Origin: RGIG5612 sp964528825
Lineage (GTDB): Bacteria > Bacillota > Clostridia > Lachnospirales > Lachnospiraceae
Length of the DNA: 5,079 nucleotides
Reading direction: 5' to 3'
NCBI GenBank assembly: GCA_964528825.1
Contig: CAZGVB010000068.1
Coordinates: forward strand, 1 to 5,079
Positions within the stretch are counted from its first letter, which is position 1, and the number at the start of each line of letters is the position of its first letter. Shown here piece after piece: positions 1-5,079 of the stretch. Position numbers and translations under genes: made by a program. Under the pieces are notes generated by a model. It was not told the origin of the DNA. It did not search any database and saw only the letters and a list, made by a program, of their open reading frames with translations.

Positions 1-5
1 AAACC

Positions 6-527
6 ATGCAGAAAATCTTACTTGTGATCGATATGCAGAATGATTTTATCGATGGAGCGCTTGGTACAAAAGAGGCAGTGACAATCGTGCCTGCGGTGAA
101 AAAAAAGATAGAAGAATTTAAAGGTACAGTTCTGTTTACCAGAGATACGCATTTTGAGAATTACATGGAGACACAGGAGGGAAGAAATCTTCCGGTGCCG
201 CATTGCATCAAAGGTACAGATGGCTGGCAGATCCGTCCGGAGCTCGATGCACTCCGCAGCACGGACGCAATTGATAAGGTGACATTTGGATCTTCCGCAC
301 TTGGTCCCCTCCTGCAGAAACTGGACCTGGAAAATCCCATCGAGTCCATAACCGTCATCGGACTTTGTACTGACATCTGCGTTATCAGTAATGCGATGAT
401 CGCAAAGGCATTTCTTCCGGAGGTGCCGATCAGTGTGGATGCAAATTGCTGCGCAGGTGTTACGCCGGAAACACACGAGAATGCCTTGAGGGCGATGGAG
501 GTCTGCCAGATCAAAGTGGAACGATAG
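6..527 (+). CDS. Cysteine hydrolase, nicotinamidase/isochorismatase family
   Basis: A complete 173-residue protein of the isochorismatase-like hydrolase fold. These enzymes hydrolyse an amide such as nicotinamide (to nicotinate plus ammonia, NAD salvage) through a cysteine thioester in the cytoplasm. The catalytic triad is visible: Asp9 in VIDMQNDF, Lys91 in IDKVTFGSS and the nucleophile Cys125 in GLCTDICV. Probable metal ligands are Asp47 and His49 (TRDTH), Glu58 (TQEG) and His66 (VPHC). Glu58 sits where streptococcal-type nicotinamidases use a glutamate and classical PncA a histidine. The metal-binding set argues for nicotinamidase rather than isochorismatase, but the substrate is inferred. 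At 173 residues it is at the short end for the family (about 180-215), with no obvious truncation. ATG at 6 starts directly on the first beta strand, as is normal. Its ribosome binding site falls outside the window. Neighbours give no pathway clue. Confidence 0.88.
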   Translation: MQKILLVIDMQNDFIDGALGTKEAVTIVPAVKKKIEEFKGTVLFTRDTHFENYMETQEGRNLPVPHCIKGTDGWQIRPELDALRSTDAIDKVTFGSSALGPLLQKLDLENPIESITVIGLCTDICVISNAMIAKAFLPEVPISVDANCCAGVTPETHENALRAMEVCQIKVER

Positions 528-558
528 CTCCATATCAAAGCAAATTGTCTTTGCCGGC

Positions 559-604
559 TCGGAAGGACGTTCTTTTCCGGATTTTACATGTAAAGTCTTT
601 CCGA
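559..604. repeat. Inverted repeat enclosing a perfect 12-bp palindrome
   Basis: TCGGAAGGAC (559-568) pairs with GTCTTTCCGA (595-604) over ten positions with one G-T pair. Within the loop lies TTTACATGTAAA (583-594), a perfect 12-bp palindrome. The two cannot be fully formed in RNA alongside the small hairpin at 560-579, because they share the arm CGGAAGG. It could be part of a bipartite terminator, or the palindrome could be a dimeric repressor site about 39 bases upstream of the -35 box at 633. Seen directly as sequence symmetry; the role is unknown. Confidence 0.4.
560..585 (+). terminator. Weak candidate terminator after the cysteine hydrolase
   Basis: CGGAAGG (560-566) can pair with TTTTCCG (573-579): five Watson-Crick pairs plus two G-T pairs around a six-base loop. 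It is followed by GATTTT (580-585). The T tract is short and the stem weak, so this may only be an inefficient terminator. The 5' arm also has a better partner further downstream (see the inverted repeat at 559-604). It lies 33 bases after the stop codon of the hydrolase and ahead of the next promoter, which is the right place for an end of transcription. Confidence 0.3.
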
Positions 605-632
605 CGTCAGCAATGTGACTTCTCCCTACTAC

Positions 633-661
633 TTGACTCTGTTTGAAGCGCCGTATAAAAT
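633..661 (+). promoter_or_regulatory. Predicted sigma-A promoter for the membrane-protein operon
   Basis: The -35 box TTGACT (633-638, 5 of 6 to consensus) is followed by a 17-base spacer and the -10 box TAAAAT (656-661, 5 of 6). An overlapping TATAAA at 654-659 would give a poorer 15-base spacer. Transcription would start near 668, leaving a leader of about 33 bases before the ATG at 701. This is the best-formed promoter in the window and fits an operon of the two genes at 701-1615. Confidence 0.6.
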
Positions 662-687
662 TTCATGTAGATTATCAAATATGTTGT

Positions 688-691
688 GGAG
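688..691 (+). promoter_or_regulatory. Ribosome binding site that sets the start at 701
   Basis: GGAG at 688-691 lies nine bases before the ATG at 701, a normal spacing. A longer reading would start at the GTG at 686, but that codon overlaps this Shine-Dalgarno sequence and has no good one of its own upstream (the preceding bases are AT-rich). The ATG at 701 is therefore preferred. Confidence 0.6.
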
Positions 692-700
692 ATTAAGATT

Positions 701-1192
701 ATGACGATAACTCAAAAGGCCGTAACAGATTCCGGTATGCAGAAAATAATGTATACCAAGCTCAAGAACAATCCGGCTTTTAACAGGAACAAGATACTTA
801 TGCCGATCGCCGGCGCTTTTTTTATAGCACTGGGTCTGTTGATCATATTCAAGGTTTTTGATATTTATTTGGGACTTGGAATTGCCTCGCTTATTTTTGG
901 TATAATGTTTTTTGCGGCTTTAGCGGGGTCGTTTCTGTTTCTCAGAAACAAAGTAAGCAAAATGGCAAGATCATTTGCGGCAGCCAATCCGCAAGTCATA
1001 ATTGATGAAAAGGCCGTATCTGTTAAGACTTCGCAGACGACAACCCGCATCAAATGGGACGAGCTGACGACTGAAGAGTATCCCGAATATATAGCATTAT
1101 GTAAGACAGACGGCACAATGGTGATCTTGAAGAAGTCTGAACTTAAGTCTAAGGAGATCAAATGGATCCTGCATATGAATGATGAGGAGTAA
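701..1192 (+). CDS. Two-helix membrane protein with YcxB-like C-terminal domain
   Basis: A 163-residue protein (168 if the GTG at 686 is used). A polar N-terminus (about 1-30) precedes two hydrophobic segments, roughly residues 32-50 and 56-81, joined by a short turn (KVFDIYLG). The positive LRNKVSKMAR after the second helix suggests that the rest faces the cytoplasm. Residues about 95-155 resemble the YcxB-like/PH-like domain of Firmicute membrane proteins: a beta-rich stretch with IDEKAVSV, an ITRIKW-like strand (TRIKWDEL) and VILKKSEL near the end. Family members are of unknown biochemical role, and I assign none. It ends six bases before the next gene, whose ribosome binding site (GAGGAG, 1184-1189) lies inside this coding sequence, so the two are almost certainly translated from one mRNA. 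Family assignment is from pattern recognition, not a search. Confidence 0.8.
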   Translation: MTITQKAVTDSGMQKIMYTKLKNNPAFNRNKILMPIAGAFFIALGLLIIFKVFDIYLGLGIASLIFGIMFFAALAGSFLFLRNKVSKMARSFAAANPQVIIDEKAVSVKTSQTTTRIKWDELTTEEYPEYIALCKTDGTMVILKKSELKSKEIKWILHMNDEE

Positions 1193-1198
1193 ATCATC

Positions 1199-1615
1199 AT
1201 GCCATACGATATTGAAAAAGAGAAAAGGGAAGCTATTGCGGCAGGGCAAAGAGCACTGCAGAGTCTTCGCTGCGCGCAGAATAATCTGAACGATGCAAGA
1301 GGCTGGGGAGTGCTGGACATGCTTGGCGGCGGCTTGCTAAGCGACATGGTGAAATATTCTAAGATGAATGATGCAAAGCAATATATGGAGCAGGCCAGAT
1401 ATGATCTGCAGAATTTCGGCAGGGAACTTAGCGATGTGACCGCAGCCTGCGATCTGCATATTGAAACAAGAGATTTTCTTGTATTCGCGGATATCTTTTT
1501 TGACGGCTTATTGGCAGATTGTCTGATGCAGAGCCGGATCAACGATGCCAGAAGACAAGTAAATGAAGCAATCCAAAGAACGGAACAAATATTGAGTCAG
1601 CTGCAGAGAATGTAA
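1199..1615 (+). CDS. Conserved-looking helical protein of unknown function with internal duplication
   Basis: A 138-residue protein without signal peptide or convincing membrane helix. It is rich in Ala, Gln, Asn, Arg and Asp and is probably mostly alpha-helical, with coiled-coil-like ends (about 1-33 and 115-137). It contains an internal repeat with an exact offset of 58 residues. Asp40...GLLSD (45-49)...Ser54...NDAK (57-60) aligns without gaps to Asp98...GLLAD (103-107)...Ser112...NDAR (115-118). The first copy carries the glycine-rich LDMLGGGLL. I do not recognise a named family, though GGGLL-D-S-DA motifs recur, from memory, in hypothetical proteins of Gram-positive bacteria. The start is secure: GAGGAG at 1184-1189 stands nine bases before the ATG. 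Position downstream of a membrane protein suggests a partner role, which is inference only. Confidence 0.82.
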   Translation: MPYDIEKEKREAIAAGQRALQSLRCAQNNLNDARGWGVLDMLGGGLLSDMVKYSKMNDAKQYMEQARYDLQNFGRELSDVTAACDLHIETRDFLVFADIFFDGLLADCLMQSRINDARRQVNEAIQRTEQILSQLQRM

Positions 1616-1636
1616 GAGGCTGCATCTGCTTTTTTT

Positions 1637-1692
1637 GAGGGCTCCTTCAAGCAGATCTTTGCATGAATCTGCTTAGAGGAGCCCTTCTGTTT
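1637..1692 (+). terminator. Long imperfect hairpin ending the two-gene operon
   Basis: The 5' arm 1637-1656 pairs with 1667-1686. The outer stem GAGGGCTCCT faces AGGAGCCCTT (one G-T pair), then a T-G pair and one C-A mismatch, then AAGCAGAT faces ATCTGCTT, closing a ten-base loop. It begins 21 bases after the stop codon at 1613-1615. The 3' flank is T-rich but interrupted (TTCTGTTT, 1685-1692), so it is a plausible though not textbook intrinsic terminator. A run of seven T (1630-1636) sits just before the hairpin and may serve a weaker upstream stem (GCAGA 1603-1607 with TCTGC 1625-1629). Confidence 0.6.
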
Positions 1693-1736
1693 GGTAAGAT
1701 ATCCCCTTATAATTCGGTAAGATATCACCGTATAAT
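1693..1736 (+). promoter_or_regulatory. Tandem 23-bp repeat, each copy with a TATAAT box, upstream of tag
   Basis: Positions 1693-1713 and 1716-1736 are the same 21-base word with two mismatches, at a period of 23. Each starts GGTAAGATATC and ends TATAAT, a perfect -10 hexamer (1708-1713 and 1731-1736). Neither has a good -35 box at 16-18 bases, the best being TTATAA at 1707-1712 for the second copy. Most likely this is a duplicated promoter/operator controlling tag and the gene behind it, possibly needing an activator that binds the repeated GGTAAGATATC. The second -10 would start RNA near 1743, giving a leader of about 33 bases. Confidence 0.5.
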
Positions 1737-1762
1737 ACAAAGCAATGACATTCATGAGAGGC

Positions 1763-1772
1763 AAAGGTGAGG
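1763..1772 (+). promoter_or_regulatory. Ribosome binding site of tag, decides between GTG 1767 and ATG 1776
   Basis: AAAGGTGAGG (1763-1772) is a close match to the anti-Shine-Dalgarno complement. The AAAGG part stands eight bases, and AGGTGA five bases, before the ATG at 1776. The in-frame GTG at 1767 lies inside this element and would rely on GAGAGG at 1756-1761. The ATG also places the zinc-ligand His and Cys near the C-terminus at residues 176 and 180, almost the numbering of E. coli Tag (175 and 179), so it is preferred. Confidence 0.55.
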
Positions 1773-1775
1773 TAT

Positions 1776-2339
1776 ATGGAATGGCCTGACGGAAAGAGAC
1801 GATGCCTGTGGGCAAATCCTAAAAACGAGCGGTATATCCGCTATCATGACGAGGAATGGGGCGTTCCGGTACGCGATGATAAAAAGCTCTTTGAGATGCT
1901 GATCCTTGAGTGCTTTCAGGCAGGTCTCTCATGGGAATGCGTGTTGAATAAGCGAGAGGCATTTAGAGAGGCATTTGACGGATTTGACCCGAAAAAGGTC
2001 AGCTGCTATGATGAAAGCAAGCAAGATGAGCTGAGGAACAACTCCGGTATTATCCGCAATCGCCTGAAGATACAGGCTGCGGTTACAAATGCCGGGGTAT
2101 TTCGTGACATACAGCGCGAATACGGCAGCTTCTCCGAATACTTATGGCACTTTACAGACGGCAGGATAATCTATGAGAAACCGCGGACGAGCTCACCTCT
2201 GTCCGATGAGATATCAAAGGATCTGAAAAAGAAGGGCATGAAATTTGTGGGGACAACAGTGATCTATTCCTATCTGCAGGCAGTTGGCATTATCTATTCC
2301 CATGAGGACGGATGCTTTTTGGCACGGGACTTAAGATGA
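1776..2339 (+). CDS. tag: DNA-3-methyladenine glycosylase I
   Basis: A 187-residue base-excision repair enzyme, full length for the family. It removes 3-methyladenine from alkylated DNA in the cytoplasm, leaving an abasic site. All hallmarks are visible (numbering from ATG 1776). Cys10 (RRCLW), His24 (YHDEEWGVP), His176 and Cys180 (HEDGC) form the 'zinc snap' joining the two ends of Tag proteins. Glu45 in LECFQAGLSW matches the base-recognition glutamate (Glu38 in E. coli). Tyr23 and Trp53 match the aromatic residues that stack on the base. GMKFVGTTVIYSYLQAVG is the conserved C-terminal helix region. The N-terminus is a few residues longer than the E. coli protein. It sits behind the tandem 23-bp repeat and 52 bases ahead of the nuclease-helicase gene with no terminator between them, so both are probably on one transcript. 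Function is very secure. No adaptive-response (Ada) gene is nearby. Confidence 0.96.
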   Translation: MEWPDGKRRCLWANPKNERYIRYHDEEWGVPVRDDKKLFEMLILECFQAGLSWECVLNKREAFREAFDGFDPKKVSCYDESKQDELRNNSGIIRNRLKIQAAVTNAGVFRDIQREYGSFSEYLWHFTDGRIIYEKPRTSSPLSDEISKDLKKKGMKFVGTTVIYSYLQAVGIIYSHEDGCFLARDLR

Positions 2340-2378
2340 ACATAGAATCCGGCACACTTATATTGCAGCGACTGCCGT

Positions 2379-2383
2379 AGGAG
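2379..2383 (+). promoter_or_regulatory. Ribosome binding site of the nuclease-helicase gene
   Basis: AGGAG at 2379-2383 is eight bases before the ATG at 2392. An in-frame ATG at 2386 would leave only two bases of spacing and is unlikely to be used. The 52-base gap after tag (2340-2391) has only a four-pair hairpin (GCAG 2365-2368 with CTGC 2372-2375), no T tract and no convincing promoter, which supports co-transcription with tag. Confidence 0.7.
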
Positions 2384-2391
2384 AGATGCGT

Positions 2392-5079
2392 ATGCGAGAT
2401 CAATTTCTGACAAATTATACAGAGCAGACATTCCTTGAAAAGATCAAGGACAGTCTGCGCCATTGCACGTCATTTTGCTTCTCGGTCAGCTTTATCAAAA
2501 AAGCAGGACTCGTCCTGCTCTTTAAGGATATAGAGGCGGCTGTTATGCGAGGTGCGGCCGGCCGAATCATCACATCCACATATCAGAACTTTACGGATAT
2601 TGAGTCTCTAAGGAGCTTTCTTTCATTGCAGGACAGATGTGAGAGCTTCACCTGCCATCTCGACCATGAATGCTTTCATGACAGCGGATATGCGACGCTC
2701 GGTTACCATTCCAAGGGTTATATTTTCGAATATGATGACGGCTGCGAGGTAATAGTCAGCTCATCGAATATCACCCGTTATGCGCTCCTAAAAAATGTTG
2801 AGTGGGATATCGCGGTATCGGCACAAAGGTCCTCACAGCTGTTTGCGGATGCCATGCGTGAGTTTGAGGAAAAGTGGGAGGCCACCCATCCGCTAAATTC
2901 AGACATTATCAATTTATATTCGAACAAGCTTGGCTTTGCCATCGAACGCTGGGATATGGACTATGATCTGCATGCGGCGCTTATCAAGCCGAATTTCATG
3001 CAGCGCAGGGCTCTTAAGGAGCTGAATCGTTATCGTGCTATGGGTACGTCCAGAGCACTTGTTGTCGCGGCGGCAGGCTCAGGCAAGACATATCTTGCGG
3101 CATTTGATGCACTGAATTTTTCACCGAAACGGCTTTTGTATATCGTTCATGAGGGCTCGATTCTCAGGAAGTCTCTTGAGACATTTCAGGACGTCTTCGG
3201 CAGCTCTGTAAATTGCGGAATATTCAGCGGCGAGTCCAAGGAGATAGATGCGGATTTCGTATTTGCGACCAATGTCACGGCGGCGAAGTCTCTGGAGCTG
3301 TTTCCGAAGGACTGCTTTGATTACATTATCGTGGATGAGTGCCATCACGCCGCGGCAGGGACCTACCGAAAGATCATAGATTACTTTGAGCCGGAATTCC
3401 TTCTTGGGCTTACTGCAACTCCCGAGAGAATGGACAATCAAGATGTTTTTGAACTGTTCGATAAGAACGTCCCCTATGAGCTTCGCTTGCGTGATGCTAT
3501 CATCAATGATCTTGTTGTGCCGTTTCACTACTATGGCATCCGTGATGAGCTGATCAATTACGGGCTCACCAAAAGCGAGGAACGCAGGATGGTGGCACAG
3601 CTTGCGACTGCGGAGCATGGCGATCTCATCACAAGGGAGATTGAAAAGCACCGCCCCGGAGGCAAGCTGAAAGCACTTGCATTCTGCCGGAATGTCACAC
3701 ATGCCCGCATGATGTGCGAGATGATGAGTGAGCATTATAAGACGGCATATCTTACAGGCAGAAATGATATCGGCGAGCGTATCCGAGCCTACAACGATCT
3801 GCAGAGCGATGAAAAGGAGCTTGAGATACTTTTTACCGTAGATATCCTCAATGAAGGCGTCGACATTCCGGGTGTCAACATGGTGCTGTTTTTGCGGCCC
3901 ACAGAGTCCTCCACGATATTTATTCAGCAGCTTGGCAGAGGCCTGCGAAAATATGACAATAAGCAATATGTTACTGTGCTTGACTTTATCGGCAACAGTT
4001 ACAAGAGAAGTGTACAGATCGCATTCGCTCTCTCGTCCCTTGCGGAGAATTTCGTGCTCGAAAAGAGGCTGATGATGGCGCTTGTACGGGATGATTTCAA
4101 GGCAATCGGTCTGGATGAATACGGCGTAGAGATACATATTGATGACCTGAGTAAGGAAGAGATCATCAGCTATATTGAAAAAGAGAATTTCAACAGCCTC
4201 GGATATCTGAAGCAGGATTATCTTAACTTCCGAAAATATATAGGCGCAGAGTCCTATCCGAGGCATATGGATTATCTGAACAACGACTGCGCACCCGATC
4301 TGCTTAGATTTATGAGTGTCAAGATCGGCGGCAGAAAATGCGTATCATATTATAATTTTCTCCATGGCATACTTGACGGAAACGATGAGGATGCAAAGCT
4401 TTTGCCGGTATTTACAGAGCGTCAGATTGCTTTTGCAAATTATCTCTCCGCCATGCTTCCGCTTGTAAGACAGCACGAGTATCTCATCTTTGACAGCGTG
4501 ATACACGCAGTCGTGCAGCTAAAGGAGATAGAGAACAGGCTGTCAGAGAGCATCGGGGATTATTCTCATGAGCAGCTGGAGCATGCCCTGAAATACATTT
4601 TAGATAACGGCTTTCTGAGAATTGACGGCGAAGATTGCATTCTCTCGGATGTCCCGCTTGATGATCAATTTAAGGAGTATATTGAGGATTTGCTCGAATA
4701 CGGGCTTACACGATTTACCTCCGAATATGGCACAGAGACGGGCTTCAAGCTCTGGCAGAGCTACCGCATGGACCAGGTGCAGCTGAAGCTTTTGAAGAAC
4801 CCCGGTCATAACCAAGTGGGAACCTATTATTACGGGAAGACTGTTGTCATCTTCGCATCGCTCAAAAAGGATGCCTCGGTAGCCGAAAGATTGAATTATA
4901 AGGATAAGTTTATTGAGCCCGGCATGTTTCAATGGGAAAGCATGGCAAATGTATCAGCTGCGGATCTTCAGAAGCTGATAGACAGCGAAGAGACCCTGCT
5001 CTTCATCAGAAAGGTGTCGGATGAAAACGGAATCGTAATGCCGTTCACCTATGTGGGGAAAGGGCATCTGACCAATCCG
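2392..5079 (+). CDS. PLD-nuclease/SF2 helicase/DUF3427 protein, 3' end missing
   Basis: An uninterrupted frame of 896 codons with no stop before the window edge. Residues about 5-160 form a phospholipase D-like nuclease domain with one HKD-type motif: His106-x-Lys108, Glu113 and SSSN 123-126, followed by the ALLKNVEWD stretch typical of this class. Residues about 200-540 are a superfamily 2 helicase: QRRAL (204-208), Walker A AAGSGKT (227-233), motif II DECHH (315-319), motif III GLTATPERMD (339-348), motif V NEGVDIP (487-493) and motif VI QQLGRGLRK (512-520). The remainder matches the DUF3427 region from memory: YRMDQV (791-796), YYGKTVVIFASLKKD (812-826), FQWES (846-850), LLFIRK (869-874) and PFTYVGKG (884-891). 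Probably only some tens of residues are missing. The likely role is ATP-driven translocation on DNA with nucleolytic cleavage, in genome defence or repair; this is inference. It follows tag, apparently in the same operon. Confidence 0.9.
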   Translation, partial: MRDQFLTNYTEQTFLEKIKDSLRHCTSFCFSVSFIKKAGLVLLFKDIEAAVMRGAAGRIITSTYQNFTDIESLRSFLSLQDRCESFTCHLDHECFHDSGYATLGYHSKGYIFEYDDGCEVIVSSSNITRYALLKNVEWDIAVSAQRSSQLFADAMREFEEKWEATHPLNSDIINLYSNKLGFAIERWDMDYDLHAALIKPNFMQRRALKELNRYRAMGTSRALVVAAAGSGKTYLAAFDALNFSPKRLLYIVHEGSILRKSLETFQDVFGSSVNCGIFSGESKEIDADFVFATNVTAAKSLELFPKDCFDYIIVDECHHAAAGTYRKIIDYFEPEFLLGLTATPERMDNQDVFELFDKNVPYELRLRDAIINDLVVPFHYYGIRDELINYGLTKSEERRMVAQLATAEHGDLITREIEKHRPGGKLKALAFCRNVTHARMMCEMMSEHYKTAYLTGRNDIGERIRAYNDLQSDEKELEILFTVDILNEGVDIPGVNMVLFLRPTESSTIFIQQLGRGLRKYDNKQYVTVLDFIGNSYKRSVQIAFALSSLAENFVLEKRLMMALVRDDFKAIGLDEYGVEIHIDDLSKEEIISYIEKENFNSLGYLKQDYLNFRKYIGAESYPRHMDYLNNDCAPDLLRFMSVKIGGRKCVSYYNFLHGILDGNDEDAKLLPVFTERQIAFANYLSAMLPLVRQHEYLIFDSVIHAVVQLKEIENRLSESIGDYSHEQLEHALKYILDNGFLRIDGEDCILSDVPLDDQFKEYIEDLLEYGLTRFTSEYGTETGFKLWQSYRMDQVQLKLLKNPGHNQVGTYYYGKTVVIFASLKKDASVAERLNYKDKFIEPGMFQWESMANVSAADLQKLIDSEETLLFIRKVSDENGIVMPFTYVGKGHLTNP

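Noticed and set aside
18..538. Two - strand open frames (171 and 125 codons) over the first gene
   Set aside because: The + strand frame carries an intact catalytic triad and metal site. The antisense products are Cys/His-rich or Ser-rich shadows with no family features.
446..646. A 66-codon + frame running from inside the hydrolase gene into the spacer
   Set aside because: It overlaps the real gene in another frame, has no ribosome binding site and gives a composition typical of a random reading.
865..1542. A 225-codon open frame on the - strand
   Set aside because: It spans parts of two + strand genes and their junction. The product is a Ser/Leu-rich string without motifs, while the + genes have proper ribosome binding sites and an ordered operon layout.
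1693..1736. CRISPR-like or iteron array
   Set aside because: There are only two units, directly abutting with no unique spacers, and each carries a promoter -10 box. A duplicated promoter/operator explains it better.
1597..1815. A 72-codon - strand frame over the tag upstream region
   Set aside because: It reads through the terminator hairpin and the tandem repeat, with no Shine-Dalgarno sequence and no recognisable product.
3851..4072. A 73-codon + frame within the helicase gene
   Set aside because: Alternate-frame shadow of motifs V and VI, with no ribosome binding site.
3121..4266. A 381-codon open frame on the - strand
   Set aside because: It lies wholly antisense to the helicase core, whose motifs I, II, III, V and VI are in the + frame. 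Its product is Ile/Leu/His-rich with no domain I recognise. Codon bias of the + gene explains the absence of stops.
4600..4932. A 110-codon - strand frame opposite the helicase C-terminus
   Set aside because: Antisense to the DUF3427-like region, which keeps clear family features in the + frame. No motif or start signal is seen on the - strand.

Overview
The window looks like ordinary chromosome of a moderate-GC Firmicute, most likely a gut or rumen Clostridium-type bacterium of the Lachnospiraceae. That placement is inferred from codon use, strong AGGAG-type ribosome binding sites and the protein flavours. No sequence search was possible. All five genes I can support are on the + strand. There is no tRNA, rRNA, CRISPR array, insertion sequence or integrase.

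Layout. (1) Positions 6-527 hold a compact cysteine hydrolase of the nicotinamidase/isochorismatase family; its promoter and ribosome binding site lie outside the window. (2) Positions 528-700 hold inverted repeats that may end gene 1, then a good sigma-A-type promoter (633-661). (3) Positions 701-1615 form a two-gene operon: a small two-helix membrane protein with a YcxB-like cytoplasmic domain, and a soluble, helical, internally duplicated protein of unknown function. A large imperfect hairpin (1637-1686) closes the operon. (4) Positions 1687-1775 carry a tandem 23-bp repeat with a perfect TATAAT in each copy, the probable control region for what follows. (5) Positions 1776-5079 carry tag (3-methyladenine DNA glycosylase I) and, 52 bases downstream with no terminator between, a large open reading frame that runs off the right edge. 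That frame encodes a PLD-type nuclease domain, a superfamily 2 helicase and a DUF3427-type C-terminus.

How they may work together. Gene 1 (NAD salvage or a related amide hydrolysis) appears independent. The membrane protein and its partner are probably co-expressed. tag and the nuclease-helicase both act on DNA and are probably co-transcribed, suggesting a small repair or genome-defence module. The PLD-helicase-DUF3427 protein is the most interesting item. Its architecture is a known but, as far as I know, poorly characterised family, and it resembles restriction or anti-phage effectors. I see no clear evidence of a wholly new system.
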